A program made the translations under genes and the position numbers. 41,399 nt of DNA from Prevotella sp. UBA4376 (GTDB lineage: Bacteria > Bacteroidota > Bacteroidia > Bacteroidales > Bacteroidaceae), in the NCBI GenBank assembly GCA_002391185.1, contig DGRY01000060.1:1-41399 (forward strand), given 5' to 3'. The first letter of the stretch is position 1; every line of letters starts with the position of its first letter. Shown here piece after piece: positions 8,005-15,677 of this stretch. The notes below the pieces were generated by a model. The model ran no database searches and was not told the origin of the DNA. It saw only the letters and a list, made by a program, of their open reading frames with translations.

Positions 8005-9180
8005 TTACATATTCATCAGAGCTTTTATCTTCCAGCAGATATCTGTATTATCCATAAATCCGCTAAAATTCTCAGAACCAGGCCCGAAGGCATATACAGG
8101 AACCATTGTACCTGAATGGTTTTTGGTTGAGAAATTAACCTCTACTCTACCCTCCTTGTAATCGCCATCAAGAACAGTCATTCCACCTGTTTCGTGATCG
8201 GCAGTAACAACAACAAGAGTTTCACCATCCTGAGCAGCCCATTTGATTACCCTACCAAAGGTCTGATCGAAATCAAGAGTTTCCTTCATCAACATGTCAA
8301 GTTGATTAAAATGTCCATAATCATCGAGTTGAGAGCCCTCTATCATCATAAAGAAACCATTCTTGTTTTGATTGAGCAGGTTCATACCTGCAATAGAAGC
8401 ACGAGCCAACAAATCTCCACGCTCATCAGGCAACGGAGTATCGACTTCAAAAGGCACACAATAAACTTTACAATTTGAATTGTCTGCCGTTGACGATACA
8501 CATTTTTTATAACTTTCGTTATCCTTTAGGATGGTCTTAAGATCCGCTTTGGATGTTATTACCTTATATCCCTTCTTTTCAAGTTCCTTAAAGATGTTCC
8601 TACCATCCTTACGGTTTGTGAAAAATTTTGCGCCTCCACCAAAAACATAGTCAACAGGGCTGTTAGTCATTTCGGCTATAAGTTCCTGCTCTTTGTCGCG
8701 ATCGATATTATGAGATAGAAAATCGCAAGGTGTGGCATCCCATAAGCGACATGTTACAGCCACTCCTGCTGCTTTTCCAGCCTCTTTGGCATAATCAACA
8801 AGCGATTTCAATTTATTTCCATCCTCATCAACTCCAACAGCATGATAACATGTTTTGTAGCCCGTTGCCAAGGAAGTTCCACCAGAGCCAGAATCGGTAA
8901 TGAGTCGATTGGTAGCAGGTGTCTTGGAAAGACCTGTGTACTGGGCATTCTCCAGCCACAGATGACCTCTGTTGCATGTCCAAGCCGCCTGGATGTGCAT
9001 CAGACTCATACCATCTCCAACCATCAGGATTACGTTCTTTACTTTCTTTCCCCTTGGAGCCTTTACTTTCTCAACCTCATAAGGTTTGTCGAATGTATAA
9101 GACTGTTTAACAGACTGAGCAAAAGCCGCAGTAGTTGCAAAAACAAGAGATACTGAAAAAATTACTTTCTTTATGTTCAT
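8005..9180 (-). CDS. phoA: Periplasmic alkaline phosphatase
   Basis: This 391-residue protein has a signal peptide (about 1-21, ending AFAQ). The metal site begins at ILMVGDGMSLMH (Asp56). The nucleophile is Ser97 in ITDSGSGGTSLATG, fitting the DS....T pattern of PhoA, and further metal ligands lie in MIEGSQLDDYGH and VTADHETGG. It should hydrolyse phosphate monoesters in the periplasm. It has no promoter of its own that I can see and lies 57 bases after susD, behind a strong hairpin. Its place in the SusC/D operon, with a glycosidase next, argues that it removes phosphate from the imported substrate rather than only scavenging phosphate. Confidence 0.93.
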   Translation of the reverse strand: MNIKKVIFSVSLVFATTAAFAQSVKQSYTFDKPYEVEKVKAPRGKKVKNVILMVGDGMSLMHIQAAWTCNRGHLWLENAQYTGLSKTPATNRLITDSGSGGTSLATGYKTCYHAVGVDEDGNKLKSLVDYAKEAGKAAGVAVTCRLWDATPCDFLSHNIDRDKEQELIAEMTNSPVDYVFGGGAKFFTNRKDGRNIFKELEKKGYKVITSKADLKTILKDNESYKKCVSSTADNSNCKVYCVPFEVDTPLPDERGDLLARASIAGMNLLNQNKNGFFMMIEGSQLDDYGHFNQLDMLMKETLDFDQTFGRVIKWAAQDGETLVVVTADHETGGMTVLDGDYKEGRVEVNFSTKNHSGTMVPVYAFGPGSENFSGFMDNTDICWKIKALMNM

Positions 9181-9198
9181 TTCCTTAATATTTTATTA

Positions 9199-9231
9199 TT
9201 TCCCATGGTGCCGTCAAAACACCATGGGAAA
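9199..9231 (-). promoter_or_regulatory. Strong intercistronic hairpin between susD and phoA
   Basis: TTTCCCATGGTG (9199-9210) and CACCATGGGAAA (9220-9231) form a perfect 12-bp stem with a nine-base loop. The minus-strand sequence after it is A-rich with no T-run, so it is not a standard terminator. It could protect the 3' end of a processed susCD message or partly reduce read-through into the enzyme genes. Confidence 0.6.
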
Positions 9232-9237
9232 AACATG

Positions 9238-10983
9238 TTAGAATTTAGAAGCATAACCAGGATTCTGCTTTAACTTTCCGTTAGAGCGTATAACCTGATT
9301 AATATCATAAGGCATTACGCTATATGTGCCACCTGGCTCATATTCCTTAGCATCGCCCTGACCACCACCAAGAACGAATATGCCTTGATAATGCTTGCCG
9401 TTGATAGTTATATCAAGGTCATCTGTAGTATCTACAGGCGAATTAGGATTAGAGCGATCAGTATGCTTGATACCATGCTTTGCGCCCTTAATCTTATTTA
9501 AGGCATCGAGATTCCAATCAGCATTTCCTCCTGCTGACCAACGTTTCAAATCAAAGAGACGGTCGGTCCATTCGCAAGCAAGCTCGCAGCGACGCTCATG
9601 CATAAGATCCATCATAGTAGGAGCTGTGTAGCTTACACCCTCGTGAGCACGATTTGCTATACGATTAAGAGGAGCTGCTGCCTCGGCATTCTTGTTCTGC
9701 ATAATAAGAGCCTCTGCCTTGAAGAGAAGCAATTCGGCAAAACGCATCAAAGGAACATTCAAGTCGGTAGTAGGACGGTCGCCATTAGACGAGATATAGC
9801 TATTCGAATATCCATCAACAACGGTTTTACCATTATCGTCAACCTTATAATTAATCTTTCCACGAGAAAAAGGATCCATATATTTGCAGAAAGCAAAACC
9901 ATTTTCAAGATCGGAAGTAGAATAGAACTTGCGAGTCTCGCCAAAATAGGTGAATTCGTCACCATAGCTCAACATAGTTGCACCACGACGATCGTCAACA
10001 TCATTATACTCAGCCCAAAGTTCAAGAGTTGGTTTCATATATCCCCAACCATTATATACACCCCAACCTTTGTTTTCAAGAACAATACCAGGGAAAATAC
10101 TTCCGGCATAGTTTTCACCACGAGAGTTGACACTCCAGATATATTCCTTACTCCAGTTATTTTCAATCTTGAACACATCTGCATAGTTATCAAGCAAACC
10201 ACGTCCGCCTTCTGTTTCAATCTTGTCAACTAAAGCTGGAATTTTTTCCCATTGACTCTTGTCGTGCTGAGCCCAAAAAGCATAGGTTTTAACCATATAT
10301 CCCAAAGCTGCATCCTTTGTGGCACGTCCATAATTGTCAGTAGAGTAAGTCTTAAACCATTCAAGATTATCCGCTGCATTCTGGAAATCCTCTATAATCA
10401 TTCTATAATTGTCTATAACAGAAGCTTGCTGAGTAGGAATCTCATTAACTTGAGTAGCATAGTCGGTAAAATCTTCATACCTAACGAAAGGCACACCATT
10501 ATCTATACGACCATAGCGATAAGCTATCATATAATGAGTGAATCCACGCATAAAATAAGCCTCGCCAAGACTACGTTTCTGAATAGCTGTACGATTTGCC
10601 TCAGGAATCTGAAGTGCATGGTAAATAACATTGTTAGCCATAGCCATAGTAGTGTACATCTGATTATAGAAATCCTTGAGCGAGCCTTCAGTAGAACCAT
10701 CCATACAAAGTTTGGCAAGATTCATCTGGCTTGCACCACGGGAGCGTCCGAAGACAATATCATCACAGGCACCTTGCTCATAAAACAGGTTTCGTCCCCA
10801 TGTCTCTTCATAAGAGAAACAATCATAAAGGGTATTAACAGCTTTAGTATAATCAGCATCATTCTTCCAGAATGTTCCTTCAGCAGGAACACCCTCCTTG
10901 ACTGTATCAAGCCATTCGCCTGTACATGACGACAGACAACCTGCAGCCATCAATAATATGATAAATGATTTATTGAACTTCAT
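9238..10983 (-). CDS. susD: SusD/RagB-family surface glycan-binding lipoprotein
   Basis: This 581-residue protein has a lipoprotein signal with lipobox LSSC (Cys20). The N-terminal part is the SusD-like TPR region (DFYNQMYTTMAMANNVIYHAL..., EAYFMRGFTHYMIAYRYG) and the C-terminal part has the family-typical PLMRFAELLLFKAEAL and MHERRCELACEWTDRLFDLKRW. SusD proteins form the lid over the SusC pore and capture the oligosaccharide outside the cell. It lies 18 bases after susC. The binding specificity cannot be read from sequence. The symbol is used for the family, not for the starch system. Confidence 0.95.
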   Translation of the reverse strand: MKFNKSFIILLMAAGCLSSCTGEWLDTVKEGVPAEGTFWKNDADYTKAVNTLYDCFSYEETWGRNLFYEQGACDDIVFGRSRGASQMNLAKLCMDGSTEGSLKDFYNQMYTTMAMANNVIYHALQIPEANRTAIQKRSLGEAYFMRGFTHYMIAYRYGRIDNGVPFVRYEDFTDYATQVNEIPTQQASVIDNYRMIIEDFQNAADNLEWFKTYSTDNYGRATKDAALGYMVKTYAFWAQHDKSQWEKIPALVDKIETEGGRGLLDNYADVFKIENNWSKEYIWSVNSRGENYAGSIFPGIVLENKGWGVYNGWGYMKPTLELWAEYNDVDDRRGATMLSYGDEFTYFGETRKFYSTSDLENGFAFCKYMDPFSRGKINYKVDDNGKTVVDGYSNSYISSNGDRPTTDLNVPLMRFAELLLFKAEALIMQNKNAEAAAPLNRIANRAHEGVSYTAPTMMDLMHERRCELACEWTDRLFDLKRWSAGGNADWNLDALNKIKGAKHGIKHTDRSNPNSPVDTTDDLDITINGKHYQGIFVLGGGQGDAKEYEPGGTYSVMPYDINQVIRSNGKLKQNPGYASKF

Positions 10984-11001
10984 AATTAATAGTGTTTATG
11001 G

Positions 11002-14000
11002 TTAGAACTTAAGTTTTACAGCCAAAGAAACTGTTCTTGATATAGGATACTGACCGCAATCAAAGCCAACTCCACCTACCTCTGGGTCGATACCACTATA
11101 CTTGGTAATTGTGAAGAGGTTATCGCAGCTTAATGTTACATCAAGAGAACTCTTGCGATCGTTGAAATAGCTCAGCTTACGCAACAAATCAGTAAATGAA
11201 TAGCCCACAGAGATATTCTTCATACGAAGATAACTGCCACTCTCGAGATACCAGTCAGAAATAGTACCGAAATTATTATTATCATCTGTCTGAGAAATAC
11301 GTGGAACATCATAAGAAGGTCCATCAAGAGCCTTAAGTATCTCGCTTGAGCGGTTAAAGTTGCTCATAGATTCATTAAGGGTTGTATATTTATATGCGTT
11401 GAATATCTTTGCGCCATAAGAGCCCTGAAGCATCATGTCAAAGGTAAATTTCTTATAAGTGAAACCTGCGCTGAAAGCGTAAGTAATCTTAGGCATAGCA
11501 TTACCACGGAACTCATAGTCGCCCTCGCCAATAACACCATCGCCATTAAGATCAACAAACTTCAGATCGCCAGCCTTTGCATTTGGCAGAATGCGCTTGC
11601 CGTTCTTGGCAACATAAGCTTCTGCCTCTGCATCTGTCTGGAACACACCATCTGTACGAATGAGATAGTATGAATAAAGAGGCTGACCTTCTGCACTACG
11701 ATAAGGAGTAAGATCCTTATATCTATAAGAGTTAGAGTATGTCCAAACAGGTTTTGTTCCATCAGGATTAGCAGAACCAGTATCTGTGAGACGGTTACGA
11801 AGAGTAGCAAGATTTGCGCCTACATAGTAGGTCACATTCTTGCCTATTTTATCACGCCACATAGCAGACACTTCGACACCACGGTTGCTCACCTGACCTT
11901 CGTTTACTAATGGCGCATAAAGTCCCATAGTAGTTGGCCAGTTAACATCCTGTGTTTTGATAAGATCCTTTGTTACCTTGTTAAAGTAATCAAAAGTAAG
12001 ATTCAGACGATTATTAAACAACAAAGCATCAATACCAAAATCAAGCTGCTCTGAGGTTTCCCAAGTAAGATTACCATTAAAACCATCAGCCATGTAAACA
12101 CCAGCAAGAATATCGTTGTTAATACCAATCTGTGAGCCAACATCACTATGATTATTAGGATATCTTGTTGACAAAGTAGCAGAACCATAACCATAGCCGA
12201 TAGAGCCTAAGTTACCTATCTTACCCCAACTTGCACGAAGCTTGATCATATTAATGGTCTTGTTCTTCTTGAACCATGGCTCAGAAGTGATTTTCCATGC
12301 AGCTGTTACTGATGGGAAATCGCCATACTTCTTTCCCTTTGGCAAACGACTTGCATAATCACGACGCATAGAAGCTGTAACAAAGTAACGATCAGCAAAG
12401 CTATAAGCAGCACGACCAACAAAAGCTACATTACGGTCGTTATAATAAGCGTCTGTAGGTTCAAGTACCTGAGAACCATTAGCAAAATACATCATAGCAT
12501 CTGTTTCATCATCAAAGCCACGTTTTGTTGCATCAAAATAACGATAGCTATACTCGCTTGATGTTGTAGAAGCCATAAGTCCCATTGTATGTTTACCAAA
12601 CACACGATCATAGGTTATGGTATTTTCCCAATCCCATTGTGGCTCGCGATAGCTTGCATAACTAAGAGAGTTGGTAAGGTTTACCTTTCCTACCTCCGTA
12701 CGCTTGGGACTCCAATATCTCTGAAGATAATTTGTCTGTTTATATGTAAAACGACTTGTGAAATTTAATCCACGTATAGGCTGAATAATATCAAGGAAGG
12801 TTGTAGAAGTGAGTGTAGAAGCATGGTTATTATCGTATGCTGCTGTCAACAAACGCATAGGGTTTATAGCATCACCGTGAATATTGGCATAATCAGCATA
12901 CGAAGCTGGTGTAGTACCCATATATGAACCATCTGCTTCATAAGGGAATGTGTTACGAGGCATCATCAAGGCAGCAAGAATAACACCACTCTCTGCACTT
13001 GAAGTATTGACGTCACGCACCTTCTTATCTTTCCAGCTCAAATCTTCACGAATACGAAGCCATGGAGTTATCTTCCACATAGAATTCAAACGAGCTGTAA
13101 TCTGACGGTTATAGGTATTAACAAGAGTACCATCTGCATTATTAATTTCTACAGAGAAACGGTTTGAAAACTCTTCCGTACCACCAGAAACAGCAATATT
13201 ATGACGGTTGAAAGTAGCTGTACGGAAAATCTGATCTATCCAATCTGTATTAGTCTTGCCATAGGTAGCATCAGAATTAAGCACATTCCATCCATCAGGT
13301 AATGTACTTCCAGCTTGTTCATAGCTATATTTTCTCACCCTCATCTCATCTTCCCAAGAAAGACTCTGTGGAAGATTCTGTGATGTAGAGAAACCAAATA
13401 CACCATTATATTCAATTGAAGGCTTACAAGCTGTAGCCTGCTTGGTAGTTACAAGGATAACACCAGCAGAACCAGCATAAGCACCATATATGGCGGCAGA
13501 TGCTGCATCTTTCAAAACAGTAATATTAGTAACATCACTCATATTGAAAGGAGCACCAGGCACACCATCAACAACATAAAGAGGAGATTCACCGTTTGGC
13601 GAACCCATACCACGAATAGTAATAGTTGGTTCTGAACCTGGATGACCACCATTAGCAACAACAGAAACACCAGGAATCTGTCCCTGCAACATCTGACTGA
13701 CACTACTTACTGGACGTTTCTGCAATTTATCTACATCAGCAACTGAAGCCACAGCTGCACTAAGGTCACCTTTCTTTGCCTTACCATAACCAATAGCAAC
13801 AACCTCACCCAATTGAGCTGCATCGTCTTCAAGGGTTATTGTCAGCTGTCCCTTCGCATTTACTACTTTACTGGTATAGCCAATGGATGAAACCTGCAGC
13901 TTGGCACCTTGCTTAACAGTAAGAATAAATCGTCCTTCAAAATCGGTAATAACACCATTAGATGTACCAATCTCTCTGACCGTAGCACTCACAACAGGAT

Positions 14001-14175
14001 CACCATTTGGATCGAGCACAACTCCCGATACCTTTAATCCCGTTTGCTGAACCACATTCACATGTGGAGCGTTTTCCGCTTTCATGGTCAACGGAGATAA
14101 GAATGAGAAAACTGTTAGAGCCGCAGCGTAAAAGAGTACACGCGAGCGTGAATCTGAAGATTTTCGTTGTTTCAT
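11002..14175 (-). CDS. susC: SusC/RagA-family TonB-dependent outer-membrane transporter
   Basis: This 1057-residue protein has a signal region (about 1-33, ending MKAEN). A carboxypeptidase-regulatory-like domain follows (LKVSGVVLDPNGDPVVSATVREIGT..., about 47-120), then the SusC signature GEVVAIGYGKAKKGDLSAAV (about 123-142) and the plug (VSSVSQMLQGQIPGVSV, TIRGMGSPNGESPLYVVDGVPG, ILVTTKQ). The remaining about 800 residues are the 22-strand barrel, ending in VSLAVKLKF with a terminal Phe. It carries oligosaccharides across the outer membrane using TonB energy, with SusD as partner. It is the first gene of the operon, with a leader of about 265 bases. Confidence 0.96.
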   Translation of the reverse strand: MKQRKSSDSRSRVLFYAAALTVFSFLSPLTMKAENAPHVNVVQQTGLKVSGVVLDPNGDPVVSATVREIGTSNGVITDFEGRFILTVKQGAKLQVSSIGYTSKVVNAKGQLTITLEDDAAQLGEVVAIGYGKAKKGDLSAAVASVADVDKLQKRPVSSVSQMLQGQIPGVSVVANGGHPGSEPTITIRGMGSPNGESPLYVVDGVPGAPFNMSDVTNITVLKDAASAAIYGAYAGSAGVILVTTKQATACKPSIEYNGVFGFSTSQNLPQSLSWEDEMRVRKYSYEQAGSTLPDGWNVLNSDATYGKTNTDWIDQIFRTATFNRHNIAVSGGTEEFSNRFSVEINNADGTLVNTYNRQITARLNSMWKITPWLRIREDLSWKDKKVRDVNTSSAESGVILAALMMPRNTFPYEADGSYMGTTPASYADYANIHGDAINPMRLLTAAYDNNHASTLTSTTFLDIIQPIRGLNFTSRFTYKQTNYLQRYWSPKRTEVGKVNLTNSLSYASYREPQWDWENTITYDRVFGKHTMGLMASTTSSEYSYRYFDATKRGFDDETDAMMYFANGSQVLEPTDAYYNDRNVAFVGRAAYSFADRYFVTASMRRDYASRLPKGKKYGDFPSVTAAWKITSEPWFKKNKTINMIKLRASWGKIGNLGSIGYGYGSATLSTRYPNNHSDVGSQIGINNDILAGVYMADGFNGNLTWETSEQLDFGIDALLFNNRLNLTFDYFNKVTKDLIKTQDVNWPTTMGLYAPLVNEGQVSNRGVEVSAMWRDKIGKNVTYYVGANLATLRNRLTDTGSANPDGTKPVWTYSNSYRYKDLTPYRSAEGQPLYSYYLIRTDGVFQTDAEAEAYVAKNGKRILPNAKAGDLKFVDLNGDGVIGEGDYEFRGNAMPKITYAFSAGFTYKKFTFDMMLQGSYGAKIFNAYKYTTLNESMSNFNRSSEILKALDGPSYDVPRISQTDDNNNFGTISDWYLESGSYLRMKNISVGYSFTDLLRKLSYFNDRKSSLDVTLSCDNLFTITKYSGIDPEVGGVGFDCGQYPISRTVSLAVKLKF

Positions 14176-14242
14176 TCCTTTAAGATTTTAAGTTAATAGA
14201 TATGTATTATTCGGTTTTTTCAGTTTAACACTTTCTTTAGAG

Positions 14243-14271
14243 AGCCGCCCCGGCATTCTGCCGAGACGGCT
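14243..14271 (-). promoter_or_regulatory. Leader hairpin in the susC 5' UTR
   Basis: On the minus strand AGCCGTCTCGGCA (14271-14259) and TGCCGGGGCGGCT (14255-14243) pair over all 13 positions if two U-G wobbles are allowed, with a GAA loop. On the plus strand those two pairs would be A-C mismatches, so the structure fits RNA made from the minus strand. There is no T-run after it. It lies 67 bases before the susC start. Confidence 0.6.
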
Positions 14272-14309
14272 TTAGTTTTAGAATTGCGGATAAATGATAG
14301 TTAGAATTT

Positions 14310-14393
14310 TCACAGAGGCTTACACTTATTACTATAGTTTACATCAGATAATTTCATCTGAACCATAAGTATTATTTGGCTTAATTTTTTCAT
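14310..14393 (-). CDS. Possible 27-codon upstream ORF in the susC leader
   Basis: An ATG at 14393 opens a 27-codon frame (MKKLSQIILMVQMKLSDVNY, then seven more residues) ending in TGA at 14310-14312. It begins with a basic-then-hydrophobic stretch, lies wholly inside the predicted susC leader and is followed 38 bases later by the 13-pair hairpin. Nothing beyond position and start context supports translation. I do not recognise the peptide. Confidence 0.25.
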   Translation of the reverse strand: MKKLSQIILMVQMKLSDVNYSNKCKPL

Positions 14394-14406
14394 TGCATTT
14401 ATATTA

Positions 14407-14431
14407 AGTTGGTTGATCATTAAGACCAACT
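14407..14431 (-). promoter_or_regulatory. Small inverted repeat at the start of the susC leader
   Basis: AGTTGGT (14407-14413) and ACCAACT (14425-14431) form a perfect 7-bp stem with an 11-base loop. The predicted transcription start lies about 10 bases upstream, so the message would begin with this stem-loop. Confidence 0.4.
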
Positions 14432-14447
14432 AATCATGGTTTCATAT

Positions 14448-14481
14448 GCAAAGATAATGTAAAAAATCGAATATACAACAA
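14448..14481 (-). promoter_or_regulatory. Promoter of the susC operon
   Basis: On the minus strand TATCTTTGC (14448-14456) is a full -7 match. TTGTTG (complement of 14476-14481) supplies a -33 element at a 19-base spacing. The start of transcription is expected near 14441, giving a leader of about 265 bases. No other promoter-like match stands out before the operon's end. Confidence 0.75.
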
Positions 14482-14520
14482 TTATTTGCGCATTAGTTTC
14501 TTCATTATGCGCAAATAATT
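14480..14520. promoter_or_regulatory. 14-bp inverted repeat next to the susC promoter (candidate operator)
   Basis: AATTATTTGCGCAT (14480-14493) and ATGCGCAAATAATT (14507-14520) are perfect inverted arms with a 13-base spacer. They directly abut the -33 element, the usual place for an activator site. The repeat also lies 18 bases past the DUF5119 stop, and T-rich DNA follows some distance later, so it could double as a terminator of the fimbrial operon. The core TGCGCAAA recurs at the promoter at 27819-27851. Confidence 0.55.
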
Positions 14521-14537
14521 TCATTTTTTAGCAGTAT

Positions 14538-15677
14538 TTACAGTCCAACATCTACAGATCCTCCATCTTCCCAATCATCAACTTCAGCAGTAAAACCACT
14601 TGCATTAGTATCTGAATCTCCACCTGTAACATCAGGAAGAGAAGGACTTACCACACGATTAGAGGTGTCCGGAGAAATAACTAATAACAATTCAAGAGTT
14701 ACCTCTCCAGTAACTTCTATACCTCTATTTTCAACTTCCACATAATGCAGAAGATCACCTACATTATAGGTGAAAATAATAGGTTCACCATTTCTTAATG
14801 TGAAATAGAGCGATAAACGATTGGATGTGGAATCTCTTTCTTCAGCAGTTTGTTTCTCCCATGGCAACCCAAAGGTTGAAATATTAGCAACAATCCATCC
14901 ATCTTTGGAATTAGGAGAATCAAGTTCTACCTTGAAATTATCAAGCAAATGAACACCTTCTCCAGAAGTGGCATGTCCTTGTCCCAAATACCATCCATTA
15001 GCAAATTGGTCTATACTCCCAATTACAGATCGCATATTGTTAATGCCTAATACACGCACACGAACTTCAAGAGGAATACCTACTCTTTTAGGACTCTCGA
15101 AAAATTCATATACTGCCGTATCACGTTCTATACCTGCATAAAAATTCTTATATCGCTGCATATAGGTAGAAGCTACCATTTCTTGAGTAATCTCTATTTC
15201 ATCTCGAACAACACCTAAACTCTCAGGCTCACGCTGATAAACAACTCCCTCGTCCCAGCCTTTTTTATTTTTATATTGTTGTATAGGAGTAAGCTGGACA
15301 TAAGCACTATCAATATTATTCATATCGTGGAATTCAAGCGACCCAAATTCACCTGGAGTAAGATTGTATACCAATAAAGAATACTTTCCTTCCTTACGCA
15401 ATATTTCACGACTCCGTACACTATTTGATATCTCAACCCTGGTGCCCTGTTTCTTATTATAGGTATAGAGCGACATACCAGACGGGATCTCACCAAAATA
15501 CTCCTCCCAATCTAATATAATCTTCACACGTGCATCCAGATTATCAATACTATACATCTCACGACGATCAAGGAAAGATTCCTCACCACACGACATAAGG
15601 AAAAGACACAGCCCAAACACAAGCAGTATCTTCACCTTATATAAATATGTATGATTTACTTTCCTTATAATTTTCAT
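14538..15677 (-). CDS. DUF5119-like lipoprotein of the fimbrial operon
   Basis: This 379-residue protein has a lipoprotein signal with lipobox LMSC (Cys30). The region from about 46 (LDARVKIILDWEEYFGEIPSGMSLYTYNKKQGTR) matches my memory of the DUF5119 opening, a family found in Bacteroidetes fimbrillin operons and related in role to Mfa2/FimB-type anchors. The rest is predicted to be mostly beta-strand, and the tail is acidic (VDDWEDGGSVDVGL). It is the last gene of the six-gene operon and overlaps the preceding giant gene by four bases (ATGA). An outer-membrane anchor or assembly role is inferred from context only. Confidence 0.7.
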   Translation of the reverse strand: MKIIRKVNHTYLYKVKILLVFGLCLFLMSCGEESFLDRREMYSIDNLDARVKIILDWEEYFGEIPSGMSLYTYNKKQGTRVEISNSVRSREILRKEGKYSLLVYNLTPGEFGSLEFHDMNNIDSAYVQLTPIQQYKNKKGWDEGVVYQREPESLGVVRDEIEITQEMVASTYMQRYKNFYAGIERDTAVYEFFESPKRVGIPLEVRVRVLGINNMRSVIGSIDQFANGWYLGQGHATSGEGVHLLDNFKVELDSPNSKDGWIVANISTFGLPWEKQTAEERDSTSNRLSLYFTLRNGEPIIFTYNVGDLLHYVEVENRGIEVTGEVTLELLLVISPDTSNRVVSPSLPDVTGGDSDTNASGFTAEVDDWEDGGSVDVGL

